Source: Pseudomonas cremoricolorata DSM 17059 = NBRC 16634 (lineage in GTDB: Bacteria; Pseudomonadota; Gammaproteobacteria; Pseudomonadales; Pseudomonadaceae). From it: a DNA stretch of 64,000 nucleotides. The position numbers were made by a program, and so were the translations under genes. Below are positions 49,587 to 60,604 of this stretch, piece after piece. The DNA lies in NCBI RefSeq assembly GCF_000425745.1, contig NZ_AUEA01000006.1, positions 352,154-416,153 on the forward strand, given 5' to 3'. The notes under the pieces are model-generated. The model was not told the DNA's origin, did not search any database, and saw only the letters and a program-made list of their open reading frames with translations. Within the stretch, counting starts at the first letter, position 1. Every line of letters begins with the position of its first letter.

Positions 49587-50129
49587 TTACCACATCAGAT
49601 CGTCAGGAATCTTGTACGCCGCATACGGATCATCCGCTTCGTCGGCTTCCTCGACGTGGGTGTTGAGCAGCAGGATGCGGTGCGCATCGCGCTCCTGAAT
49701 CTTCAGCGCCGCTTCCCGCGGAATAACTTCATAGCCCCCGCCATGGGACACCACTGCCAGCGAGCCATTGCTCAACTTGCTGCGCATCAGCGCGTTGACG
49801 GCGATGCGCTTGACCTTCTTGTCGTCGACGAAGTTGAAGTAGTCCTCGGTGGTCAGCTTGGGCAGGCGGGTGGCTTCGATCAGTTGCTTGACCTGCGCCG
49901 CACGGGCCTTCTGCTCGGCCTTTTCCTGCTGAGCGCGGTTGAGTTCCTGATCGCGCTTGGCCTTGTCGGCCATGGCTTCCTTGGCCAGGCGCTGCTGCGA
50001 ATCGTCAGCCTCGGCCTGGCCTTTTTGCACCAGGCGTTTTTGTTTCTTCTCGGCCTTGTTGGTCTGGGAAACCTGTTTCTGGTTGACCAGACCGGCCTTG
50101 AGCAATTGGTCGCGAAGGGAAAGGCTCAT
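49587..50129 (-). CDS. DUF2058 (YaiL-like) protein
   Basis: A 180-residue soluble protein. The N-terminal 80 residues form a highly charged helix or coiled coil (KKQKRLVQKGQAEADDSQQR). The C-terminal part is globular with YFNFVDDKKVKRIAVNALMR and SLAVVSHGGGYEVIPREAAL, typical of DUF2058/YaiL. The function is not established; it may bind nucleic acid or ribosomes. A ribosome site is weak. It lies 26 bp after mazG on the same strand. Confidence 0.85.
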   Translation of the reverse strand: MSLSLRDQLLKAGLVNQKQVSQTNKAEKKQKRLVQKGQAEADDSQQRLAKEAMADKAKRDQELNRAQQEKAEQKARAAQVKQLIEATRLPKLTTEDYFNFVDDKKVKRIAVNALMRSKLSNGSLAVVSHGGGYEVIPREAALKIQERDAHRILLLNTHVEEADEADDPYAAYKIPDDLMW

Positions 50130-50155
50130 CGATGTTCACTCACTTATGCATCAGC

Positions 50156-50992
50156 TCAGCCGCAGCTGGGCAGGTTCTTTTCCTGACGCTTGGCTTCGCC
50201 CCACAGGGCGTCCAGTTCGTCGAGGGTACGATCTTCGATCGGCAGGCCTTGCTCTCGCAAGGCCTGCTCGATGAAACGAAAGCGTCGCTCGAATTTCGCA
50301 TTGGCGCGACGCAGGGCGTGTTCGGGGTCGTGCTTGAGATGGCGTGCCAGGTTGACGGTGGCGAACAGCAGGTCGCCAAGTTCGTCCCGCACCGCATCGG
50401 CGTCGCCTGCGGCCATGGCCTGCAACACTTCATCGAGTTCCTCGCGCACCTTGTCCAGCACCGGCAAGGCCTCGGGCCAGTCGAAGCCCACCGTAGCGGC
50501 GCGCTTCTGCAGCTTTGCCGCCCGTGAAAGCGCCGGCAGACTGGCCGGCACGTCGTCGAGCAACGACAGTTGCTGCGGGCTGCTGGCCTGCTCGGCGCGT
50601 TCTTCGGCCTTGATCGCCTCCCAGCGCTGCTTGACCTGTTCCTCACTGAGCCGCGGCGTATCCAGCGGGGCGCGCAGATCGCCCGTGGGGAACACATGTG
50701 GATGACGTCGAATCAGCTTGCGGGTGATGGCATCGACCACGCCGGCGAAGTCGAACCGTCCGTCCTCGCGCGCGAGCTGGCTGTAATACACCACCTGAAA
50801 CAGCAGGTCGCCCAACTCGCCTTGCAGGTGCTGGAAATCACCGCGTTCGATGGTGTCGGCCACTTCATAGGCCTCCTCCAGGGTGTGCGGGACGATGCTT
50901 GCGTAGTCCTGTTTGAGATCCCACGGGCAGCCGTGTTGCGGGTCACGCAGACGGGCCATGAGGTGCAGCAGATCGTCCAGGGTATGGGTCAT
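50156..50992 (-). CDS. mazG: Nucleoside triphosphate pyrophosphohydrolase
   Basis: A 278-residue protein with two MazG domains. The first shows CPWDLKQDYASIVPHTLEEA, YEVADTIE and GELGDLLFQVVYYSQLARED, the metal-binding Glu/Asp set. The second is VREELDEVLQAM and RDELGDLLFATVNLAR. It hydrolyses NTPs to NMP and PPi and may lower ppGpp effects. The ATG at 50992 has AAGGAAG upstream. It lies 32 bp after relA, the synthetase gene, as in other Pseudomonas, a stringent-response pairing. Confidence 0.92.
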   Translation of the reverse strand: MTHTLDDLLHLMARLRDPQHGCPWDLKQDYASIVPHTLEEAYEVADTIERGDFQHLQGELGDLLFQVVYYSQLAREDGRFDFAGVVDAITRKLIRRHPHVFPTGDLRAPLDTPRLSEEQVKQRWEAIKAEERAEQASSPQQLSLLDDVPASLPALSRAAKLQKRAATVGFDWPEALPVLDKVREELDEVLQAMAAGDADAVRDELGDLLFATVNLARHLKHDPEHALRRANAKFERRFRFIEQALREQGLPIEDRTLDELDALWGEAKRQEKNLPSCG

Positions 50993-51024
50993 GACACTTC
51001 CTTCGTGCAGCCTTGAGCCGAGGC

Positions 51025-53262
51025 TCACGGGGTACGGTTACGCCGCGTCTCGATGATGTTCGGCAACTGCGAGATACGCCCAAGCAAACGACCGAGGGCG
51101 TCCAGGCCGGGAATCTCGATGGTCAGCGACATCAACGCAGTGTTGTCGTCCTTGTTCGAGCGGGTGTTGACCGCCAGCACGTTGATCTTCTCGTTGAGCA
51201 GCACCTGCGAGACGTCGCGCAGCAGGCCAGGGCGGTCGTAGGCGCGCACGACGATGTCGACCGGGTAGGTCTGCACCGGAATCGGGCCCCAGCTCACCTG
51301 GATGATGCGCTCGGGCTCCTTGCCCGCCAGTTGCAGCACCGAGGCACAGTCCTGACGATGGATGCTGACCCCGCGGCCCTGGGTGATGTAGCCGACGATG
51401 GCATCGCCTGGCAGCGGCTGGCAGCAGCCGGCCATCTGCGTGAGCAGGTTGCCGACGCCCTGGATACGAATATCGCCGCGTTTACCTGAACGGCTGGTGG
51501 GCTTGCGGGTGATCAGCTCGACCTGCTCGCTGCGGTCTGGCTCGAGCAACTGCTGCGCAGCGTTGACCATCTGCGCCAAGCGCAGATCACCCGCGCCGAG
51601 GGCGGCGAACATGTCTTCGGCGGTCTTGACGTTGGCCTTCTCGGCCAGGCGCTCGAAGTCGACCTGCGGCAAGCCCAAGCGGCTCAGCTCGCGCTCCAGC
51701 AACGTGCGGCCAGCAGCGACGTTCTGATCGCGTGCCTGCAACTTGAACCAGTGGACGATCTTCGCCCTGGCCCGCGAGGTGTTGACGTAACCAAGGTTGG
51801 AGTTCAGCCAGTCGCGGCTGGGGCTACCGTGCTTGCTGGTGATGATCTCGACCTGCTCGCCGGTCTGCAGTACATAGTTGAGCGGGACGATGCGCCCGTT
51901 GATCTTCGCACCGCGGCAGTTATGGCCGATTTCGGTGTGCACGCGGTAGGCGAAGTCGAGCGGCGTGGCGCCTTTGGGCAGGTCAATGGCATGGCCGTCG
52001 GGGGTGAAGATGTAGACCCGGTCAGGCTCGATGTCGACGCGCAGTTGCTCGGCCAGGCCGCCGATGTCGCCCAGCTCTTCGTGCCACTCCAGCACTTGGC
52101 GCAGCCAGGAAATCTTTTCTTCGTAGTGGTTGGAGCCACCCTTGACGTCGGTGCCTTTGTACTTCCAGTGCGCGCACACGCCCAGCTCGGCTTCCTCGTG
52201 CATGCCATGGGTGCGAATCTGCACCTCCAGCACCTTGCCTTCGGGGCCGATCACCGCGGTGTGCAGCGAGCGGTAGCCGTTTTCCTTGGGGTTGGCGATG
52301 TAGTCGTCGAACTCCTTGGGAATATGCCGCCAAAGGGTATGGACGATGCCCAGCGCGGTGTAGCAGTCGCGGATTTCCGGCACCAGCACGCGTACCGCGC
52401 GCACGTCGTAGATCTGGCTGAATTCCAACCCTTTGCGCTGCATCTTGCGCCAGATCGAATAGATATGTTTCGCCCGACCGCTGATGTCGGCATTCACGCC
52501 GGTGGCCAGCAGTTCGTTCTGCAGCTGGTTCATCACATCGCTGATGAAGCGCTCGCGGTCGAGGCGACGCTCGTGCAGCAGCTTGGCGATCTGCTTGTAC
52601 TGGTCGGGTTCGAGGTAGCGGAACGAGAGATCTTCGAGTTCCCACTTGATGTGGCCGATGCCCAGGCGGTGGGCCAGTGGCGCGTAGATATCGAACACTT
52701 CGCGCGCCACGCGCAGGCGCTTTTCGTCGTCGGCGGCCTTCACCGCACGGATCGCGCAGGTGCGCTCGGCCAGCTTGATCAGCGCCACGCGCACGTCATC
52801 GACCATCGCCACGAGCATCTTGCGCAGGTTCTCGACCTGCGCCTGCGAGCCCAGCACCAGCGACTGGCGCGGGCTCAGGCTGGCGCTGATGGCGGCCATG
52901 CGCAGCACGCCGTCGATCAGCTTGGACACCACCGGGCCGAAGCGCTGGCCTACCTCGGCCAGGGTAACCTTGCCTTCGCGTACCGAGCGATAGATCAGCG
53001 CGGCGACCAGCGAATCCTGGTCGAGCTTGAGGTCAGCGAGAATTTCCGCGATTTCCAGGCCGGCCTGAAAACTCGAGGTGCCGTCGGCCCAGGAATGCTT
53101 GGCCGGGTTGCCATTCTTCTCGACATCCTGAGCGAACTCGCAGGCCAGGGCCAGTTCCGTCCGGTCGAGTGCCGTGTCGACACTCGTGACATGATCCAGC
53201 CATCCTTCGAGATTGATACTGCCGTCGGTATTGACCGGCTGGTGCACTCTCACCTGTACCAT
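51025..53262 (-). CDS. relA: (p)ppGpp synthetase I
   Basis: A 745-residue RelA. The N-terminal hydrolase domain is dead, with AALIYRSVREGK in place of the active His-Asp. The synthetase domain carries FSQIYDVRAVRVL, NPKENGYRSLHTAVIGPEGK and AELGVCAHWKYK. The TGS domain is VYIFTPDGHAIDLPKGATPLDF. A zinc-finger-like MAGCCQPLPGDAIVGYITQG and a C-terminal ACT domain (DRPGLLRDVSQVLLNEKIN) follow. It makes alarmone on stalled ribosomes. The ATG at 53262 follows AGGTGG. Confidence 0.96.
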   Translation of the reverse strand: MVQVRVHQPVNTDGSINLEGWLDHVTSVDTALDRTELALACEFAQDVEKNGNPAKHSWADGTSSFQAGLEIAEILADLKLDQDSLVAALIYRSVREGKVTLAEVGQRFGPVVSKLIDGVLRMAAISASLSPRQSLVLGSQAQVENLRKMLVAMVDDVRVALIKLAERTCAIRAVKAADDEKRLRVAREVFDIYAPLAHRLGIGHIKWELEDLSFRYLEPDQYKQIAKLLHERRLDRERFISDVMNQLQNELLATGVNADISGRAKHIYSIWRKMQRKGLEFSQIYDVRAVRVLVPEIRDCYTALGIVHTLWRHIPKEFDDYIANPKENGYRSLHTAVIGPEGKVLEVQIRTHGMHEEAELGVCAHWKYKGTDVKGGSNHYEEKISWLRQVLEWHEELGDIGGLAEQLRVDIEPDRVYIFTPDGHAIDLPKGATPLDFAYRVHTEIGHNCRGAKINGRIVPLNYVLQTGEQVEIITSKHGSPSRDWLNSNLGYVNTSRARAKIVHWFKLQARDQNVAAGRTLLERELSRLGLPQVDFERLAEKANVKTAEDMFAALGAGDLRLAQMVNAAQQLLEPDRSEQVELITRKPTSRSGKRGDIRIQGVGNLLTQMAGCCQPLPGDAIVGYITQGRGVSIHRQDCASVLQLAGKEPERIIQVSWGPIPVQTYPVDIVVRAYDRPGLLRDVSQVLLNEKINVLAVNTRSNKDDNTALMSLTIEIPGLDALGRLLGRISQLPNIIETRRNRTP

Positions 53263-53364
53263 CTGTGTTCCACCTTTCCATAACAGCACGCCCCACGGAC
53301 GTACTGGCTTTCATCTGCGCGGCCTCCATTCCCTGGAAGCCGCGCCAAGCGGCTGGCAGCAAGC

Positions 53365-54729
53365 CTAGCCCGCTTCGAATAACGCCATGGCTTCGACATG
53401 CGCCGTCTGAGGAAACATGTCGAGAATCCCGGCCCTTGTTAACCGGTACCCCTGGTTGACCAGCACCTGTGCATCGCGCGCGAGGGTTGCCGGGTTACAT
53501 GATACGTAAACCAGCCTTTTCGCCTTGAGCTGTGCGATGTGTCGCACAACCTCAAAAGCACCGTCGCGCGGTGGGTCCAAGAGTACCGCAGAAAAGCCCT
53601 CGGCGGCCCACTCGGCGCCGGCCAAAGGCTGGGTCAAATCGGCCTGAAAAAAGGCCGCGTTATGCACATCGTTGTCGCTGGCATTGGCCGCAGCCCGCTC
53701 GACCATGGCCTGCACCCCTTCCACGGCCACCACCTCACGGGCCCGGCCGGCCAGCGGCAGGGCGAAGTTGCCCAGGCCGCAGAACAGGTCGAGCACACGC
53801 TGGTCGGCCTGCGGTGCCAGCCAGTCGAGCGCCTGCTCAATCATCGCCGTGTTGACCGCGGCATTGACCTGCACGAAATCCCCCGGTCGCCAGGCCAGAC
53901 GCAGCTTCCAGGGCGCCAGCTCGAAGCCCAGGGCGGCACCTGCCAGGTAGGGCGCAGGCTCGCCTTCACCTTGCAGCCACAGCTGCGCGCCGGCCTGCTC
54001 GCAGAACGCCTGCAAACGCTGCAGATCAGCCTCGGGCAATGCGCTGACATGGCGCACCAGCAGCGCTTCGGCGGTGCCACTGAACAGCTCGACGTGGCCC
54101 AGCGCCTGGGGTTTGCTCAGGCTGCGCAGCACCGTCGGCAAATGCCGCAGGATCGTCTGCAAGGGCTGTACCAGCACCGGACATTCTTCGATGGCGATGA
54201 TGTCCTGACTGGCCTCGGCGCGAAAACCGACGGCCAGGTGCTGCGCCTTGGCATCCCAGCGCACCGCCACCCGCGCGCGGCGTCGATAGCCGAACGCCGG
54301 GCCGGACAGCGGCGGTGCCCAGGATTGCGGCTGGATGCCCGCCACCCGTTGCAGTTGTTCGGCCAGGGTGCGCTGCTTGAGCGCCAGTTGTTGATCATGG
54401 GGCAGGTGTTGCAGGTTGCAGCCGCCACAGCGCGCATAGTGCCGGCACGGCGCCTCGACGCGTTCGGCGCTGGCTTGCAGCAACCGTTCCAGGCGTGCTT
54501 CGACCACCTTGCCGCGGGCATTGAGCACCCGTGCTTCGACCTCTTCCCCGGCCAGGGCGCCGCTGACGAACCAGGTGCGCCCTTCCAGGAAGGCGACGCC
54601 GCGGCCATCGCCGGCCAGGCGCTCGATGCTCAGCCGCTGTTTCTTGCCGGTCGGCACCTGGGCTTGGGCTGCACGATCGCCGCCAGTGGGCTGGAAGCGC
54701 AGGCTGCTGGAGGATTTCTTTCTGGACAT
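53365..54729 (-). CDS. rlmD: 23S rRNA (uracil-1939-C5)-methyltransferase
   Basis: A 454-residue TrmA/RumA-type enzyme. A TRAM domain lies at residues 30-85. The 4Fe-4S cluster Cys residues are [16 protein letters not shown] (three) and IEECPVLV (fourth). The SAM site is [17 protein letters not shown], and the nucleophile is in [15 protein letters not shown]. The start overlaps the cysM stop by one base (TGATG), so the two are coupled. Confidence 0.94.
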   Translation of the reverse strand: MSRKKSSSSLRFQPTGGDRAAQAQVPTGKKQRLSIERLAGDGRGVAFLEGRTWFVSGALAGEEVEARVLNARGKVVEARLERLLQASAERVEAPCRHYARCGGCNLQHLPHDQQLALKQRTLAEQLQRVAGIQPQSWAPPLSGPAFGYRRRARVAVRWDAKAQHLAVGFRAEASQDIIAIEECPVLVQPLQTILRHLPTVLRSLSKPQALGHVELFSGTAEALLVRHVSALPEADLQRLQAFCEQAGAQLWLQGEGEPAPYLAGAALGFELAPWKLRLAWRPGDFVQVNAAVNTAMIEQALDWLAPQADQRVLDLFCGLGNFALPLAGRAREVVAVEGVQAMVERAAANASDNDVHNAAFFQADLTQPLAGAEWAAEGFSAVLLDPPRDGAFEVVRHIAQLKAKRLVYVSCNPATLARDAQVLVNQGYRLTRAGILDMFPQTAHVEAMALFEAG

Positions 54730-55628
54730 CAGGGTGCGTCGAACAGGCCAGTGGACAGGTAACGGTCGCCACGGTCGCAGATGATCGCGACCAGCACCGC
54801 GTTTTCCAGCTCACGCGACAGGCGCAACATGCCAGCCACCGCACCGCCGGACGAGACGCCGCAGAAAATCCCCTCTTCGCGCGCCAGGCGCAGGGTGGTC
54901 TGCTCGGCCTCTTCCTGGGACATGTCGAGCACTTGGTCGACCCGGCTGGCGTCGAAGATCTTCGGCAGGTACGCCTCGGGCCAGCGGCGAATGCCGGGAA
55001 TGGCCGAGCCGTCCATCGGCTGCAGACCGATGATCTGCACCGCAGGGTTCTGTTCCTTGAGGTATTGCGAGCAACCCATGATGGTGCCGGTGGTGCCCAT
55101 CGAGCTGATGAAGTGGGTCACGCTGCCGTGGGTCTGCTGCCAGATTTCCGGACCGGTGCTGTGGTAGTGGGCAATCGGGTTGTCACCGTTGCCGAACTGA
55201 TCGAGGACCCGACCACGCCCTTCGGCCTGCAAGCGCTCGGCCAGGTCGCGGGCGCCTTCCATGCCCTCTTCCTTGCTCACCAACAGCAACTCGGCACCGT
55301 AGGCGGTCATCGCCGCCTTGCGCTCGGCCGTGGAGTTGTCGGGCATGATCAGGATCATCTTGTAGCCCTTGATCGCCGCCGCCATGGCCAGGGCGATGCC
55401 GGTGTTGCCGGAGGTCGCTTCGATCAGCGTGTCGCCCGGCTTGATCAAGCCTCGCAGTTCGGCGCGGGCGATCATCGACAACGCCGGACGGTCCTTCACC
55501 GAACCTGCCGGGTTGTTGCCTTCAAGCTTGAGCAGCAGGGTGTTGCTGGTGTCGCCGGCCAGACGTTGCAGGCGCACCAGGGGCGTATTGCCGACGCAAT
55601 CGGCGATGGTTGGGTACTGCGAGGTCAT
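54729..55628 (-). CDS. cysM: Cysteine synthase B
   Basis: O-acetylserine sulfhydrylase B of 299 residues, able to use thiosulfate. PLP Lys lies in [20 protein letters not shown], the substrate loop is [19 protein letters not shown], and the phosphate loop is [19 protein letters not shown]. The [16 protein letters not shown] segment is typical of CysM. The ATG at 55628 has a weak ribosome site. It is divergent from gacS across 245 bp, which include a TATAGC-GCCTG-GCTATA inverted repeat at 55711-55727. Confidence 0.94.
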   Translation of the reverse strand: MTSQYPTIADCVGNTPLVRLQRLAGDTSNTLLLKLEGNNPAGSVKDRPALSMIARAELRGLIKPGDTLIEATSGNTGIALAMAAAIKGYKMILIMPDNSTAERKAAMTAYGAELLLVSKEEGMEGARDLAERLQAEGRGRVLDQFGNGDNPIAHYHSTGPEIWQQTHGSVTHFISSMGTTGTIMGCSQYLKEQNPAVQIIGLQPMDGSAIPGIRRWPEAYLPKIFDASRVDQVLDMSQEEAEQTTLRLAREEGIFCGVSSGGAVAGMLRLSRELENAVLVAIICDRGDRYLSTGLFDAP

Positions 55629-55873
55629 GGCGTAATTCGCATTCCGGGCGACAGGGGCGCCTATCATACCGGCAAACCTTTCCCTGCCATATCTCGCAAT
55701 CGTTGGAGGTTATAGCGCCTGGCTATATGCCGGGAACGACCGCGCCATGCGCATGACGATCACCGGAATTTGCCGGTACCGACGCGACTAATCAGTGCAA
55801 CCTCAACCCGACCGGGGTACCTTTCCGGCTCAGAGCGCGCGCGACCGCGCTGGCACATGTACAGGAGAACACT

Positions 55874-58630
55874 GTGCTCGATCGTCTGGGAATTCGCAGC
55901 CGCGTGCTGTTGCTGGCGCTGCTGCCGGCCAGCCTGATGGCCTTGGTGCTGGGCTGTTATTTCAACTGGCTGCAACAGGCCGAATTGCGCACGCAGTTGC
56001 TGCAGCGCGGCACCCTGCTGGCCGAGCAGCTTGCACCGCTGGCAGCGCCCGCCCTGGCCCGCCAGGCGCGGGGTCAACTGGAGCGGGTGGCGGCGGAAGC
56101 CCTGGAGCAGTCCGACGTGCGCGCCGTGGCCTTTCTCGCCGCCGACCGCAGCCGCTTGGCCCACGCAGGACCGAGCATGGTCAACCCACCGCCCAGCGGC
56201 GGTACGGGCACGCAACTGCTCGAGCGCAGCGGCAACGACGCCACGCGCTACCTGATGCCAGTGTTCGGCCATCACCGCGACCTGGCCACCGACGCCGTGG
56301 TGGGTGAGTCCGAGCGGCTGCTGGGCTGGGTCGAGGTCGAGGTGTCGCACGACGGCACGTTGCTGCGCGGCTACCGCAACCTGTTCACCAGCATGCTGCT
56401 GATTCTCGGCTGCCTGGGCCTGACGGTGCTGCTGGCACTGCGCATGAGCCGCGCCATCAACCAGCCGTTGCACCGCATCCAGCACGCGGTCAACCAGCTC
56501 AAGGACGGCAATCTGGAAGAGCGTCTGCCGGCCATGGGCAGCCATGAACTGGATGAACTGGCCGCCGGCATCAACCGCATGGCGCAGACCCTGCACAGCG
56601 CCCACGAAGAACTGCAACACAGCATCGACCAGGCCACCGAAGACGTTCGGCAGAACCTCGAAACCATCGAGATCCAGAACATCGAGCTGGACATGGCGCG
56701 CAAGGAGGCTCTGGAGGCCAGCCGCATCAAGTCGGAATTTCTCGCCAACATGAGCCACGAGATTCGCACGCCGCTCAATGGCATCGTCGGCTTCACCCAC
56801 CTGCTGCAAAAGAGCGAACTGACCCCGCGCCAGCTCGACTACCTCGGCACCATCGAGAAATCCGCCGACAGCCTGCTGGGGATCATCAACGAAATTCTCG
56901 ACTTCTCGAAGATCGAGGCCGGCAAGCTGGTGCTCGACAGCATCCCGTTCAACCTGCGCGATCTGATTCAGGACACCCTGACCATCCTCGCCCCTGCCGC
57001 CCACGCCAAGCAGCTCGAACTGGTCAGCCTGGTGTACCGCGACACGCCACTGTCGCTGATCGGTGACCCGCTGCGGCTCAAACAGATTCTGACCAACCTG
57101 GTGAGCAACGCGATCAAGTTCACCCGCGAGGGCACCATCGTGGTCCGCGCCATGGTCGAGGAAGACCAGGAAGACAGCGCGCAGCTGCGCATCAGCGTGC
57201 AGGACACCGGAATCGGGCTGTCGCCGCAGGATGTGCGTGCGCTGTTCCAGGCCTTCAGCCAGGCCGACAATTCACTGTCGCGCGAGCCCGGCGGCACCGG
57301 CCTGGGCCTGGTCATTTCCAAACGCCTGATCGAACAGATGGGCGGCGAGATCGGCGTCGACAGCACGCCTGGGGAAGGCTCGCAATTCTGGATCACCCTG
57401 ACCCTGCCCAAGGCCCATGACGACCTCGACCACAGCCAGCCGCAAGCCCTGCTCGGACGCCGTGTGGCAATCGTCGAAAGCCATGAGCTGGCCTGCCAGG
57501 CGCTGGAGCACCAACTGGAAGACTGTGGTCTGAAAGTCACCGCATTCAGCTCGTTCGATCAGCTCACCCACGCCGTCGAAGCGGCTGCCCAAGCGCAGTT
57601 GCCGTTCGAATTCGCTGTGCTCGGGGTGTGCCTGGGGAATCTTTCGCCCGAGCACCTGGGGCACATCAACCGCCAGCTCGAGCAGCAAGGTTGCCAATGC
57701 GTGGTGCTCTGCCCGACCACCGAGCAGGCGCTGTACCACCCCTATTTACCCAATGGCTATGGGCAGTTGCTGTCCAAGCCGTCGTGCACGCGCAAGCTGC
57801 GCCGCCTGCTGCTTGAGATCGTCCAGCCGCGCCGCGCCCAGCTCGAACCCCAGGCCCTGGCCGGGCAGCGCTCGCCGCGGGTGCTGTGCGTCGACGACAA
57901 CCCGGCCAACCTGCTGCTGGTGCAGACGCTGCTCGAAGACATGTGCGCCACGGTGGTCGCGGTCGACAACGGCCCGGCGGCGGTGCAGGCGGTCAAGGAC
58001 GAAGCCTTCGACCTGGTGCTGATGGACGTGCAGATGCCGGGCATGGATGGATGCGCCTGCACCGAACAGATTCGTCGCTGGGAAGCCAGCCAGGGCGAGC
58101 AGGCGCTGCCGATCGTCGCCCTCACCGCCCATGCCATGGCCAACGAAAAACGCGCACTGCTGCACAGCGGCATGGACGACTACCTGACCAAACCCATCAG
58201 TGAGCGCCAGTTGGCCCAGGTGGTGCTCAAGTGGACCGGCCTGAACCTCAGCGCGGCGCAGCCGCAAGGCGGCCATGAGCCACTGGCCGACAGCAGCGAA
58301 CTGCGCGTGCTCGATCCGGAAGAAGGCTTGCGCCTGGCTGCGGGCAAGCCAGACCTGGCCGCCGACATGCTGGCGATGCTGCTGGCTTCGCTGGAGGCCG
58401 ACCGCGAGGCCATTCAAGCCGCCCGTCAGGCCGGTGATCGCCAGGCGATGATCGAGCGCGTGCACCGGCTCAACGGTGCCTCGCGTTATTGCGGTGTGCC
58501 GCAGTTGCGGGCGGCCTGCCAGCGCAGTGAAACCCTGCTCAAGCAGCAACATCCACACATGCTGCAGGCGCTCGATGAACTGGACCACGCCATCGCTCGC
58601 CTGGCCGCCCAGGCTCACCTGGGCGCCTGA
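55874..58630 (+). CDS. gacS: GacS hybrid sensor histidine kinase
   Basis: A 918-residue hybrid kinase that phosphorylates GacA to control small RNAs and secondary metabolism. Two membrane segments (about residues 9-28 and 172-190) flank a periplasmic domain. A HAMP domain follows, then the H-box [21 protein letters not shown]-box [11 protein letters not shown], and G-boxes DTGIGL and [11 protein letters not shown]. The first receiver-like region (about 540-650) is degenerate, the second is intact ([25 protein letters not shown]), and an HPt domain ends it ([14 protein letters not shown]). GTG start, with CAGGAG 6 bases upstream. Confidence 0.95.
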   Translation: MLDRLGIRSRVLLLALLPASLMALVLGCYFNWLQQAELRTQLLQRGTLLAEQLAPLAAPALARQARGQLERVAAEALEQSDVRAVAFLAADRSRLAHAGPSMVNPPPSGGTGTQLLERSGNDATRYLMPVFGHHRDLATDAVVGESERLLGWVEVEVSHDGTLLRGYRNLFTSMLLILGCLGLTVLLALRMSRAINQPLHRIQHAVNQLKDGNLEERLPAMGSHELDELAAGINRMAQTLHSAHEELQHSIDQATEDVRQNLETIEIQNIELDMARKEALEASRIKSEFLANMSHEIRTPLNGIVGFTHLLQKSELTPRQLDYLGTIEKSADSLLGIINEILDFSKIEAGKLVLDSIPFNLRDLIQDTLTILAPAAHAKQLELVSLVYRDTPLSLIGDPLRLKQILTNLVSNAIKFTREGTIVVRAMVEEDQEDSAQLRISVQDTGIGLSPQDVRALFQAFSQADNSLSREPGGTGLGLVISKRLIEQMGGEIGVDSTPGEGSQFWITLTLPKAHDDLDHSQPQALLGRRVAIVESHELACQALEHQLEDCGLKVTAFSSFDQLTHAVEAAAQAQLPFEFAVLGVCLGNLSPEHLGHINRQLEQQGCQCVVLCPTTEQALYHPYLPNGYGQLLSKPSCTRKLRRLLLEIVQPRRAQLEPQALAGQRSPRVLCVDDNPANLLLVQTLLEDMCATVVAVDNGPAAVQAVKDEAFDLVLMDVQMPGMDGCACTEQIRRWEASQGEQALPIVALTAHAMANEKRALLHSGMDDYLTKPISERQLAQVVLKWTGLNLSAAQPQGGHEPLADSSELRVLDPEEGLRLAAGKPDLAADMLAMLLASLEADREAIQAARQAGDRQAMIERVHRLNGASRYCGVPQLRAACQRSETLLKQQHPHMLQALDELDHAIARLAAQAHLGA

Positions 58631-58651
58631 CCTGCCCCTCGAGGATTTCCC

Positions 58652-59641
58652 ATGCGCGTTCTACTGTTCAGCAGCCAGGAGTACGACCAGGCCAGCTTTA
58701 CCCGGGCCAACCGGCAAGCTGCGCTGGACCTGCACTTCCAGCCCGCCCGCCTGACCCTCGACACCGCAGCGCTGGCGGCCGGTTTCGAGGTGGTCTGCGC
58801 CTTCATCAACGATGAGCTGGACGCCGACGTGCTGGAGCGCCTGGCCGCCGGCGGTACGCGGCTGATCGCCCTGCGTTCGGCCGGCTACAACCATGTCGAC
58901 CTGCCCAGGGCGGCGCACTTGGGGCTGGACGTGGTGCGGGTGCCGGCCTATTCGCCGCACGCCGTCGCTGAACATGCGGTAGCGCTAGTGATGGCGCTGA
59001 ACCGCCGCTTGCACCGCGCCTACAACCGCACCCGCGAAGGCGATTTCACCTTGCATGGTTTGACCGGCTTCGACCTGCACGGCAAGACCGTCGGGGTGGT
59101 CGGCACCGGGCAGATCGGCGAAGCCTTCGCCCGCATCATGGCCGGCTTTGGCTGCCAGCTGCTGGCCTGCGACCCCTACCCCAACCCACGCGTGCTCGAA
59201 CTCGGCGCCCGCTACCTGGAGCTGCCCGAACTGCTGCGTCAGTCACGTATCGTCAGCCTGCACTGCCCGTTGGCCGCCAGCAGTGAGCACCTGATCAACG
59301 CCCAAAGCCTGGCGCAGATGCAGCCTGGGGCGATGCTGATCAACACCGGCCGCGGCGCACTGGTCGACACCCCGGCGCTGATCGACGCACTCAAGAGCGG
59401 GCAACTGGGTTACCTGGGGCTGGACGTCTATGAAGAGGAAGCGCAGCTATTCTTCCAGGACCGCTCCGGCCATCCGCTGCAGGACGACGTGCTGGCGCGT
59501 CTGCTGACCTTCCCCAATGTCATCGTCACCGCCCATCAGGCGTTTCTGACCCGTGAGGCGCTGGATGCGATTGCCGACACGACCCTGCAGAACATCGTCG
59601 GCTGGGCCATGGGCAAAGCGCAGAATCTGGTCGATGGTTGA
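58652..59641 (+). CDS. ldhA: D-lactate dehydrogenase, fermentative type
   Basis: A 329-residue D-2-hydroxyacid dehydrogenase reducing pyruvate with NADH. It shows RSAGYNHVDLPRAAHLGLDV, the NAD motif VGVVGTGQIGEAFARIMAGF, and the catalytic Arg in INTGRGALVDT. A Glu lies in LDVYEEEAQLFF and a His in VTAHQAFLTREAL. It follows gacS by 21 bp, the order known in other Pseudomonas. The ribosome site is GAGGA. Confidence 0.93.
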   Translation: MRVLLFSSQEYDQASFTRANRQAALDLHFQPARLTLDTAALAAGFEVVCAFINDELDADVLERLAAGGTRLIALRSAGYNHVDLPRAAHLGLDVVRVPAYSPHAVAEHAVALVMALNRRLHRAYNRTREGDFTLHGLTGFDLHGKTVGVVGTGQIGEAFARIMAGFGCQLLACDPYPNPRVLELGARYLELPELLRQSRIVSLHCPLAASSEHLINAQSLAQMQPGAMLINTGRGALVDTPALIDALKSGQLGYLGLDVYEEEAQLFFQDRSGHPLQDDVLARLLTFPNVIVTAHQAFLTREALDAIADTTLQNIVGWAMGKAQNLVDG

Positions 59642-59725
59642 CGCCAGGTCTGCGAAATCGGGCCACGGCGCGGTTGCGATGAAACCGGAACAGCCCCTAC
59701 GATACGCGCCATTTCTGGAGGACCC

Positions 59726-60160
59726 ATGGTCGAGCACGATTTCCGCTACACCCTGTTCAACCCGCAACACACCTTGATCGAATGCCGGGCGCTGGTGCCG
59801 GGGCGCTACCAAGTGACCGGCAACGGCGGCTCGATCAAGAAGGACGACGTCCTGCTGGTCAGCCTCAAGGGCAGCAAGACCCTGTCGATGCGCCTGACCG
59901 TGCAGACCGTACGTCACCTGATCAACCCTCACGGGCAGTGGGTGGCCGTGGCCAGCGGGCCGGCGTTCAAGGAGCTGGAAATCCTCGAGTGGCAGGTCAA
60001 GTGCGACAGCTGCGACGCCGTGCTCGACTTCGAATTCGCCGTGGATTCTTCGCTGGGCAACAAGGCCCGGCAACCGGCCGCCAGCGCCCGTATTCTTGAG
60101 CTGGGCTGGAGCGCCCAGGGCGAGCGTCACCTGTGCCCGAACTGCCAGCCAAAGCCATGA
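59726..60160 (+). CDS. Uncharacterised zinc-ribbon-like protein
   Basis: A 144-residue protein. The N-terminal half is beta-rich (FRYTLFNPQHTLIECRALVP). Two CxxC pairs, CDSCD near residue 93 and CPNCQ at the end (about residue 139), could form one zinc site. The role is unknown. TGGAGG lies 6 bases before the ATG. The stop overlaps the next gene as ATGA. Confidence 0.72.
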   Translation: MVEHDFRYTLFNPQHTLIECRALVPGRYQVTGNGGSIKKDDVLLVSLKGSKTLSMRLTVQTVRHLINPHGQWVAVASGPAFKELEILEWQVKCDSCDAVLDFEFAVDSSLGNKARQPAASARILELGWSAQGERHLCPNCQPKP

Positions 60161-60561
60161 AGCGCCTGTGCTGCGGGGCGCTGCTGGGCCTGATGCTGGC
60201 CGGCTGCGCAAGCCCACCCCCGCCCCTGCAACGCGAACAGGGCTATGTGCTGGAGTGGATCGGCGAGCGGCCGCTGATGGACTTCAGCCACCTCACCCTG
60301 ACCTTGGCCAGCGATGGCCGCGCCTACGGCAATGCCGGCTGCAACCACTGGTTCGCCAGCTACACCCTCAGTGGCCAGCGACTGAGCTTCGGCAAGGTCG
60401 GCAAGACCCGCAAGCTCTGCGCACCGGCGCTGATGGAGCAGGAACAGCGGTTCCTCGCCGAGCTGGAAAAGGTACAACGCTGGGACGCTTCGGCCGAAGG
60501 CCAGATCAGGTTCTGGCCGGCCACTGGCCAGGCGCTGCGTTTCTGGCCTGAGGACGACTGA
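60157..60561 (+). CDS. META-domain lipoprotein (HslJ-like)
   Basis: A 134-residue lipoprotein with signal MKRLCCGALLGLMLAGCASP; Cys18 would be lipidated after the LAGC box. The mature part is a META domain (LTLASDGRAYGNAGCNHWFA, FGKVGKTRKLCAPALMEQEQ). E. coli HslJ is linked to novobiocin resistance and heat shock, but the role here is unknown. The start is the ATG at 60157 overlapping the preceding stop, so the pair is coupled. Confidence 0.85.
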   Translation: MKRLCCGALLGLMLAGCASPPPPLQREQGYVLEWIGERPLMDFSHLTLTLASDGRAYGNAGCNHWFASYTLSGQRLSFGKVGKTRKLCAPALMEQEQRFLAELEKVQRWDASAEGQIRFWPATGQALRFWPEDD

Positions 60562-60604
60562 TCCGATCGAGGCCGCACGCGGCGGCCCCGACTCGTGAAA
60601 GCGA

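Noticed and set aside
55711..55727. TATAGC-GCCTG-GCTATA inverted repeat between cysM and gacS as an operator
   Set aside because: Short and AT-rich enough to occur by chance; kept only as a note in the cysM entry.
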